From: Gammaproteobacteria bacterium
GTDB taxonomy: Bacteria; Pseudomonadota; Gammaproteobacteria; Steroidobacterales; Steroidobacteraceae
Assembly (NCBI GenBank): GCA_005878095.1
Contig: VBNH01000048.1
Span: 1-64,000 of the forward strand
Direction: 5' to 3'
Length of the DNA: 64,000 nucleotides
Shown here: in pieces, positions 57,509-64,000 of the stretch
Layout: each line of letters starts with the position of its first letter
How positions within the stretch are numbered: the stretch's first letter is position 1
Made by a program: the position numbers and the translations under genes
Notes under the pieces: model-generated
Told to the model about the DNA's origin: nothing
Database searches by the model: none
Seen by the model: only the letters and a program-made list of their open reading frames with translations

Positions 57509-58933
57509 ATGCACTCGCTCTACTGGCGGATCTTTCTCGCCTTCTGGGTGGCGCTGGCCCTGATCCTGGTGGGCACGGTCACGGTTGCGGTCAACGCCAC
57601 CGCACACCGCACCGACCGTCCGTGGGTACAGCGCGGCCAGCTGTACGCGCAGGCGGCGCGCGCCTTTGAGTCCGGCGGGCCCGCAGCGCTGCGCAGCTGG
57701 CTGCAAGCGTTGCCCGCGGAACCCTTGGGCCGCACCTTCGTGGTCGAGCCCGCAGGCCGGGAGCTGCTCGGGCGGCCGCTGCCGCCATCCCTGAGAGGCT
57801 CGAGCGCTACGGCTGCGGCTCCCGGCGGCGGCACGCAGGCGGGCAGCTCCGCGGGCGCCATTGCACCCAGGGGCGGGGCGCTGGTGCTGGTGGCCCCCGG
57901 CGGCAGCACCTATCACGTGGTCATCGGCCCGGTGCACGACAGACCGCACCTGTTCGGCGAGCTGGAGCTGCCGGGTGTGCCGCTGACGCTGCTGGCGATC
58001 GCCCTCGTGGTGAGCGGCGTGGTGTGTTACTTCCTCGCCCGCTACCTCGCCGCTCCCGTCGACCGGCTGCGGCTCGCGACCCGCCGGCTCGCCGCGGGCG
58101 ATCTCAACGTGCGGGTGCTGCCGGCGCTCAAGGGGCGACAGGATGATCTCGGGCTCCTCGCGGCCGACCTCGACACCATGGCCGAGCGGCTGCGTCTGCT
58201 CCTCGAAGCGAAACAGCAGCTGCTGCGGGACGTCTCGCACGAGCTGCGCTCGCCGCTCGCGCGACTGCAACTTGCGCTGTCGCTCGCGAGCCGTGAGGAC
58301 GGTACGGTGCAGTGCCACCTCGCGCGCATCGCCCGCGAGGCGGAGCGGCTCGAAGCTCTCATTGCGCGCACGCTGAAGCTCGTGCGCCTCGAGCGTCCGG
58401 CGCAACACATCGACCAGGCGCCCGTCGACGTGGGCGACGTGCTGCGCACGATCGCCGCGGATGTGGCCATCGAGGCGCATGCGCAAGGGTGTCTCGTGCA
58501 GGTGCAGGCGCAGGGTCCGTTGCCGATGTCGGGTGATCCGGAGCTGCTGCGCAGCGCCTTCGAGAACGTGATCCGCAATGCGGTGCGTTACAGTCCGGCG
58601 GATGCCATGGTCGGGATCACGGCTCATCGCCTGGCGGGCGAGGGGCAGCAGGGGGGCCTGGTCGAGGTCGTCATCCGCGATCAGGGGCCCGGCGTGCCAC
58701 ACAAGGACCTCGGGCTCATTTTCGAGCCCTTCTACCGCGTGGATGCGGCGCGCGGACACGGCAGCGCCGGTGGCGAGGGCCTGGGGCTCGCGATCGCCGC
58801 CCGCGCGGTGGCGCTGCACGGCGGGCACATCACGGCGCGCAACGGGAAGGGCGGTGGGCTCGCGGTGACGATCACCCTGCCAGCGATGGACCGCGCGCGA
58901 TCAGCGGGACGGACGGCGGCGGCGACGGCTTAG
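57509..58933 (+). CDS. Sensor histidine kinase (CpxA-like)
   Basis: HAMP region, RDVSHELRSPLARLQLALSLA (H-box), FENVIRNAVRYSP (N-box), GEGLGLAIAARAVALHGG (G-box). Confidence 0.93.
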   Translation: MHSLYWRIFLAFWVALALILVGTVTVAVNATAHRTDRPWVQRGQLYAQAARAFESGGPAALRSWLQALPAEPLGRTFVVEPAGRELLGRPLPPSLRGSSATAAAPGGGTQAGSSAGAIAPRGGALVLVAPGGSTYHVVIGPVHDRPHLFGELELPGVPLTLLAIALVVSGVVCYFLARYLAAPVDRLRLATRRLAAGDLNVRVLPALKGRQDDLGLLAADLDTMAERLRLLLEAKQQLLRDVSHELRSPLARLQLALSLASREDGTVQCHLARIAREAERLEALIARTLKLVRLERPAQHIDQAPVDVGDVLRTIAADVAIEAHAQGCLVQVQAQGPLPMSGDPELLRSAFENVIRNAVRYSPADAMVGITAHRLAGEGQQGGLVEVVIRDQGPGVPHKDLGLIFEPFYRVDAARGHGSAGGEGLGLAIAARAVALHGGHITARNGKGGGLAVTITLPAMDRARSAGRTAAATA

Positions 58934-59199
58934 GGGAGCAGGCGCGTGCCGGCCAGGAGCGTCACGAAAGCGAGCGCGGGAGGTTGCGGCTCGGGCACAG
59001 GTGTCGCATCCCCGCTGGCGTCCCCGGTGTCATCAGTCGTGCCGTCATCCTGGTTGGGATGGGGGTTGACGAGGTTGGCGCCGGCATCGAAAGACCCGGT
59101 GCCGCGAGCCGGCTGAGCCGGCACCGGCGGGCTCAGGCAGAGGACCGCTATCGCGAGGCAGGCTGCGAAAGCGATCAGGCCGAGCTTGTTCTTGTTCAT
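58930..59199 (-). CDS. Small secreted/exported protein with VPEP-type C-terminus, unknown function
   Basis: MNKNKLGLIAFAACLAIAVLCLSPPVPAQ signal peptide; Asp/Thr-rich middle; C-term PVPEPQPPALAFVTLLAGTRLLP. Confidence 0.5.
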   Translation of the reverse strand: MNKNKLGLIAFAACLAIAVLCLSPPVPAQPARGTGSFDAGANLVNPHPNQDDGTTDDTGDASGDATPVPEPQPPALAFVTLLAGTRLLP

Positions 59200-59601
59200 C
59201 GTGCCACCGTGCCAAGGCTCAAGATGCTGCGGTGCAAGCATCGTGCCGCCGCCGGTCCCACGATGGTTTGCCAACGACTTGCACGGCGTCCGTGACTTAA
59301 TGAGCCGCGGCGCGAGCTCGAGGGTGTAAATTCCGGCGACTTTTCGGCGCCGCCGCGATCGGTACGCGCGCTCGCCAACACCGGGGGACCGGAGTTGGTG
59401 CGCTGCCGGCGCGTCACGGGTGCCAGTTGCCGCAGTCGTGAACGGCATCACGCCGTGCCGTCGCCGGTTCTTGTCACTATCGCAGTGCGGAAAGCGCGTG
59501 TGTCTCGCAGTGCGCAGGCGCGGCATCCTCCCGCGTCGATCCGTGCCGCGTGATGCGGTCAAATAACATAACCAAGGCGCGTACCGCGTTTGATATCGCC
59601 T

Positions 59602-60723
59602 ATGAGTTTGGATTTCGTCTCAATACTGGTTGCCGCCCGTTGGGGGTCGGTCGGCCTGATGGTCATCGTGCTGCTCATGATGACCTATATGCTCTGTCTG
59701 CGTGCGGTACTGCTCATGAGGGAGCGCCGCTACGCCAAGCTGTCCGCGCGGTGGACTCCGATACTGCTCGAGGGCGGTGCGAGGAATCCCAAGCCCCTGC
59801 CGACCGTTCCTCCCGGCGAACGGTTCCTGCTGCTGATACTGTGGAACACGCTGCGCGAGGGGAACGAGCAGGATGCGGAAATCTGCCACTGGATGGGCCG
59901 CGTCGCCGCCGTCACGAAAATCGACTGCCTGGCCCGCCGGCTCCTGCGCCGCCGCGGCGTGCGCAAGAAGCTCCTGGGCCTGGTGACGCTCGGCCAGCTG
60001 CGCGACAGGCCCGAGTGGCCCCGCTTGTGCCAGATCGCACAATCCGGGCACCCGTTGCTGTCGCTCGCCGCGACGCAGGCGATCGCGCGCATCGATCCGG
60101 CGGCAGCCACCGAGACGGTCGTGTCACTCGTCGTCAGACACCTCAACTGGCCGGCGGCCAAGGTCGCGGGCATCCTCGAGGACATCGGTCCGGAGCGGGT
60201 GTCCGAGCCCTTGGCGCGCGCCCTTCTGCGGGCTCCCGAGTCGCACCGGCCCGGGCTCATTCCTTTCCTTGCGGTATGTAACTACTCCACCGCGCTGCCG
60301 ACCGTGCGGCAGATCCTGCATGAGCCTCACGTCGATGAAGTCATCGCCTCCTGCCTGCACGTGATCGGCAAGTTCGGCGACCGTCAGGATCTGCCGCTGC
60401 TGTACCGCTACCTGACCCATCCGCGGTGGCACGTGCGCGCGGTCGCTGCCGGTTGTGTGGGGAAGATGGGCCGACGGGCGGATCAGGAGAAGCTGGCGCC
60501 GTTGCTCGCCGACCGAGAGTGGTGGGTGCGCTACCGGGCTGCGCAGGCCATCGTCGGCCTCTCGCCGCGGGACGATCAGCGCCTGCGCGACATCCAGAGC
60601 GCCCTCAGCGATCGCTACGCCAGAGACATCCTGACCCAGGCCATCGCCGAAGGAGCGCGTCCCGGGCAGTCCGGCACGGACCTGTCGCCGACGGGCCGGA
60701 TGCGGATCGGAGCCGGCCGATGA
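59602..60723 (+). CDS. Membrane-anchored HEAT-repeat-like protein
   Basis: N-terminal TM; repeats such as HPRWHVRAVAAGCVGKMGRRADQEKLAPLLADREWWVRYRAAQAI. Confidence 0.75.
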   Translation: MSLDFVSILVAARWGSVGLMVIVLLMMTYMLCLRAVLLMRERRYAKLSARWTPILLEGGARNPKPLPTVPPGERFLLLILWNTLREGNEQDAEICHWMGRVAAVTKIDCLARRLLRRRGVRKKLLGLVTLGQLRDRPEWPRLCQIAQSGHPLLSLAATQAIARIDPAAATETVVSLVVRHLNWPAAKVAGILEDIGPERVSEPLARALLRAPESHRPGLIPFLAVCNYSTALPTVRQILHEPHVDEVIASCLHVIGKFGDRQDLPLLYRYLTHPRWHVRAVAAGCVGKMGRRADQEKLAPLLADREWWVRYRAAQAIVGLSPRDDQRLRDIQSALSDRYARDILTQAIAEGARPGQSGTDLSPTGRMRIGAGR

Positions 60724-62111
60724 TGTCGTTCTTTCTCGCTGCACAGTGGTTCTTTCTGCTGTACTTCCTGGCGCTGAATGCCGTGTATGCGATGTTGATC
60801 TTCCGCGCGCTCGGCGGCGTCGCACGCTACATGCAGAGCCGCGACGTGGCCGGGCTCCCGCACCTGCTCGGCGGCTTCGCACCGCCCGTCACCATCGTGG
60901 TGCCCGCGCGCAACGAGGAGGCCAACATCCTGCGAACGCTGCACTCGCTGCAGCAACATTACCCGGAGTACGAGATCGTCGTGGTGAACGACGGCTCGAC
61001 CGACCGCACTCTGGAAGTGCTCACCGCCGCCTACTCCCTCAAGCCCTTTCCCGAGGCCTACCGCGCACGCCTCAAGACCCGGCCGGTGCGCGCTGTCTAT
61101 CAGTCCACGGTCGATCCACGCCTGCGGGTCATCGACAAGGAACAGGGCGGGCGGGGCGATGCCGTCAACGCCGGGGTCAACATCGCGCATTACCCCTGGG
61201 TCTGCCGGGTGGATGCCGATTCGGTCCTGCAGCGGGACAGTCTGATGCTGATCGTCGCGCCGCTCCTCGAGGACCCGACGGTGGTCGCCTGCGGTGGCAC
61301 GATTCGCGTCGCCAACGGCTGCAAATCGCAGGACGGTCTTTTCGTCGAAGCCGATCTGCCCAAGGGGCCGCTGGTCCTTTTTCAGGTCGTCGAATACCTG
61401 CGCGCTTTCCTGTACGGAAGGATGGGCTGGTCGCCGATGAACGCCCATCTCATCATTTCGGGCGCTTTCGGCATCTATCACAAGGAGACGTTCGTTGCGG
61501 CGGGCGGCTACCGCTCAGACACCGTCGGCGAGGACATGGAGCTGATCGTCAGACTCCACCGGACACTATCGGCGCAGCGCAGGAGCTACCGCATCACCTT
61601 CGTGCCCGAGCCGATCTGCTGGTCGACGGTGCCGGACGACATCGGCACGCTCCGCAGGCAGCGCATCCGATGGCAGGTCGGCCTGGCGGAATCACTGGCG
61701 ATGAATCGCGGCCTGATGTTCCACAAGGAAGGATCCTTCGCGGGGTGGTTCGCTTACCCCTTCACGGTGTTCTTCGAGTGGCTCGGGCCGGTGGTCGAGA
61801 CCTGTGGTTATCTCTTCGTCATCATAGGCTTCGCTCTCGGCATCGTTTCGCTTTCGGTCTTCATCACCTTCATGCTGCTGGCCGCGGGCTTCGGCGTATT
61901 GCTCTCGACCTGCGCGCTGCTGCTCGAGGAGATCTCGTTTCGTCTTTACAAGAGGCCGCGCCACATCCTCGTGCTGTTTGCGATCGCGGTGCTGGAGAAT
62001 TTCGGATACCGGCAGCTCAATACTCTCTGGAGGATGGCGGCGGTGTTCCAGCATCTGCACCGGGGGGCGCGCGCACGACTCGCCAGGCGCAAGCAGGAGT
62101 GTCCCGCCTGA
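60720..62111 (+). CDS. Family 2 processive-type glycosyltransferase (PgaC/cellulose synthase-like)
   Basis: APPVTIVVPARNEEANILRTLHSL, VVVNDGSTDRT, CRVDADSVL, QRIRWQVG (QxxRW), TM segments at both ends. Confidence 0.9.
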   Translation: MMSFFLAAQWFFLLYFLALNAVYAMLIFRALGGVARYMQSRDVAGLPHLLGGFAPPVTIVVPARNEEANILRTLHSLQQHYPEYEIVVVNDGSTDRTLEVLTAAYSLKPFPEAYRARLKTRPVRAVYQSTVDPRLRVIDKEQGGRGDAVNAGVNIAHYPWVCRVDADSVLQRDSLMLIVAPLLEDPTVVACGGTIRVANGCKSQDGLFVEADLPKGPLVLFQVVEYLRAFLYGRMGWSPMNAHLIISGAFGIYHKETFVAAGGYRSDTVGEDMELIVRLHRTLSAQRRSYRITFVPEPICWSTVPDDIGTLRRQRIRWQVGLAESLAMNRGLMFHKEGSFAGWFAYPFTVFFEWLGPVVETCGYLFVIIGFALGIVSLSVFITFMLLAAGFGVLLSTCALLLEEISFRLYKRPRHILVLFAIAVLENFGYRQLNTLWRMAAVFQHLHRGARARLARRKQECPA

Positions 62112-63472
62112 TGAGCCGCGCACTCCCGGTAGCCCTGGCTGCATGGCTGGCCCTCGCCGGCCTCACGGGTGTCACCGCGGCATGGGCCGCAGCTGCCGAC
62201 GCCGAGCTGACCGCCGGCAACGAGGCGCGCGATCGCGGCGATTACGCGGCGGCTATCGGCCACTATCGCCTCGCCCTCGCCTCCGACCCGCAATCCTACG
62301 AAGTGAAATTCCAGCTGGCGCGGCTCCTGTCCTACACGCGGCAGCGCGAGGAGGCCATACGGCTCTACACCGAGCTCCTGTCGACGAGACCTGCCAACTC
62401 GGATCTGTTGCTGGCGCGCGGACGAACCTATGCCTGGGAAGGACGCTGGTCGGAGTCCGAGGCCGATCTGACGGCAGTGTCCACGCTCCTGCCGGAGTAC
62501 GGTGACGCGTGGGCGGCTTTGGGCGATCTCTATCTGTGGAGCGACCGCCCCGCGGGTGCGATCCAGGCCTACACCCGTTGGGTATCTGTCCAGCCGAACG
62601 AGCCCGGCGCGTATCTCGCCCGATCCAGGGCTTACCGGTCATCGGCAGACCGAACGGCGGCGCGAGCCGATCTGGAAAAGGCGCGCGCGAGCGGCGCGAC
62701 CGACGCGGAGGTGGACCCGCTCATCGCCTCGCTCGAGCAGCGCCCTTCGCCTGCGGCCACGCAGCCCGGAGGCCTTCGCTGGCTGGCACACGTCGGCGAC
62801 ACCTACAGCAATTTCTCCGCCGGCAGGTCTGCCTGGAGCGAATATGACGCCAGCGTTCGCGGGTATTTCCCCCGCGGCTCGCTCGCCGTGGAGAGTCTCG
62901 GGGCGCAGCGCTTCTCGCTGACCGACCACGCCTTCGCGCTGGATGGCTATACGGACGCATGGTCCAGGGCGTATCTCAACCTGCGCTACCAGTACTCGCC
63001 GCATGCGACTCTCTATCCGCAGCAGGCATATCGTGCCGAGCTCTTTCAGGGTAGCGGGCGAGGGTGGGAGCCTTCCTTGAGCTACGACCACATGAGCTTC
63101 ACCCATGCCGACGTCGACATGTACGGCGTGGGACTCGGCAAGTACGTCGGCAACTGGTACCTGCGCTGGCGCACCCTCTTCATCCCCTCCACGACGGGAC
63201 TCGGGGTCTCTCACCGCGCAGTCGCACGCTATTACTTTTCCGGAAACGCAGACGACTACGTCGAGCTGAACGGGGGCCTCAGCCACGGCAACGAGCTTCT
63301 GCCCCATAGCGTACTCGTCAACGTCACGAGCTCCTGGACCGCCGGCGCGCAGATTCAGAAATTCTTCACACCCCGATGGGGCATCTGGCTCACCGGCAGC
63401 GTCAACGACGAGCATACGTCCAGCCCCTTCGTCGAGCGGGACGCCTCGCTGACCCTGCTATTCCGGTGGTGA
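62111..63472 (+). CDS. TPR-repeat + YaiO-like outer membrane beta-barrel protein
   Basis: Signal peptide, TPRs (AAIGHYRLALASDPQSYEVKFQLARLLSYTRQREEAIRLYTELL), then barrel-like C-term ending ...DASLTLLFRW. Confidence 0.83.
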   Translation: MSRALPVALAAWLALAGLTGVTAAWAAAADAELTAGNEARDRGDYAAAIGHYRLALASDPQSYEVKFQLARLLSYTRQREEAIRLYTELLSTRPANSDLLLARGRTYAWEGRWSESEADLTAVSTLLPEYGDAWAALGDLYLWSDRPAGAIQAYTRWVSVQPNEPGAYLARSRAYRSSADRTAARADLEKARASGATDAEVDPLIASLEQRPSPAATQPGGLRWLAHVGDTYSNFSAGRSAWSEYDASVRGYFPRGSLAVESLGAQRFSLTDHAFALDGYTDAWSRAYLNLRYQYSPHATLYPQQAYRAELFQGSGRGWEPSLSYDHMSFTHADVDMYGVGLGKYVGNWYLRWRTLFIPSTTGLGVSHRAVARYYFSGNADDYVELNGGLSHGNELLPHSVLVNVTSSWTAGAQIQKFFTPRWGIWLTGSVNDEHTSSPFVERDASLTLLFRW

Positions 63473-63490
63473 GTTGCTGACCGCGCCTCG

Positions 63491-64000
63491 ATGGTCAAGC
63501 TGACCGCCCAAGCCCCCGGCACGCCGTGGCCGGTCCGGCTCGGCGAGCGCCTGACCGCCTTCGGGAATCTGTCGCTGGCACTGCTGCTCGCCCTGCTGAC
63601 GGGGCGGCTGATGGAGCTGTCGGGCGTCCTTATGACGACCGAGGTTCCGCGCGATGTGGGCATGGTGATCGTCGCGGCGCTCCGGTCGGACCTGCTGCTG
63701 TTCCTCGAACTGCTCGTCTTCCTCCTGCCGCTGTTCCTGGCGTTCCGGATGATCCTCCGCGGAAAGAACGCGGATGTCCGGGTCTACGGCGGCTTGGGCT
63801 CGCTGGTGCTGATCGGTGCCGCTGCGCTCTCGAGCTATTTCCTTCTCTCCCGGGTACCGCTCGGGAGCGACCTGTTCGGCTATTCCTTGAGCGACATTCT
63901 GACGACGGCTCGCGGGGGCTATCACTTCTCTGCGCTGTCTGTCGCAACGCTGCTGCTCCCGCTCGCGGTGTTCTGGGTCGCGCTGCGCATCTTCAACAGG
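63491..64000 (+). CDS. Partial CDS (runs off window end): multi-TM membrane protein, possibly N-terminus of sulfatase/phosphoethanolamine-transferase-like enzyme
   Basis: Open frame from ATG 63491 to window end: MVKLTAQAPGTPWPVRLGERLTAFGNLSLALLLALLTGRLMELSGVLMTTEVPRDVGMVIVAALRSDLLLFLELLVFLLPLF... Confidence 0.6.
   Translation, partial: MVKLTAQAPGTPWPVRLGERLTAFGNLSLALLLALLTGRLMELSGVLMTTEVPRDVGMVIVAALRSDLLLFLELLVFLLPLFLAFRMILRGKNADVRVYGGLGSLVLIGAAALSSYFLLSRVPLGSDLFGYSLSDILTTARGGYHFSALSVATLLLPLAVFWVALRIFNR

Noticed and set aside
1-64000. tRNA, rRNA, IS elements or integrase genes
   Set aside because: None recognised; every long ORF with motifs is metabolic/transport/regulatory. A tRNAscan/Infernal run would be needed to exclude small RNAs.

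Overview
High-GC (apparently gammaproteobacterial-like) chromosomal window, densely packed with CDSs. I saw no rRNA, tRNA, IS element or CRISPR array. Main blocks: (1) 1-11.5 kb, a hopanoid locus split divergently: hpnI-hpnJ-hpnK plus a partial gene on the minus strand, and idi-hpnH-ispA-squalene synthase-like-shc-hpnG-hpnA on the plus strand. (2) 11.5-17.8 kb, MFS transporter, a Doc/Fic-type toxin-antitoxin pair with a readable promoter/operator, D-aminoacylase-like amidohydrolase, spinster-like MFS, PanE-like reductase. (3) 17.9-29 kb, a polyhydroxyalkanoate region with PhaB-like reductase, a class I-type PhaC, phasin, SDR, PhaR and, divergently, a class III-type PhaE-PhaC; also a flavin-dependent halogenase-like enzyme, an amidohydrolase and an M20 peptidase. 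(4) 29-44 kb, a long minus-strand aryl-polyene/xanthomonadin-like cluster with a chorismatase (XanB2/FkbO-like), a hotdog-acyltransferase fusion, MMPL exporter, LolA-like protein, polysaccharide deacetylase and others. (5) 44-47 kb, fused-permease ABC transporter. (6) 47-59 kb, MdtABC/NodT-like RND efflux operon divergent from an OmpR/CpxA-type two-component system, with a perfect tandem 10-bp repeat in the shared control region. (7) 59.6-64 kb, a putative synthase-dependent polysaccharide export locus (HEAT-repeat membrane protein, GT2 synthase, TPR+YaiO-like beta-barrel, truncated membrane protein). Functions are assigned by reading motifs in translated ORFs; no database search was run.
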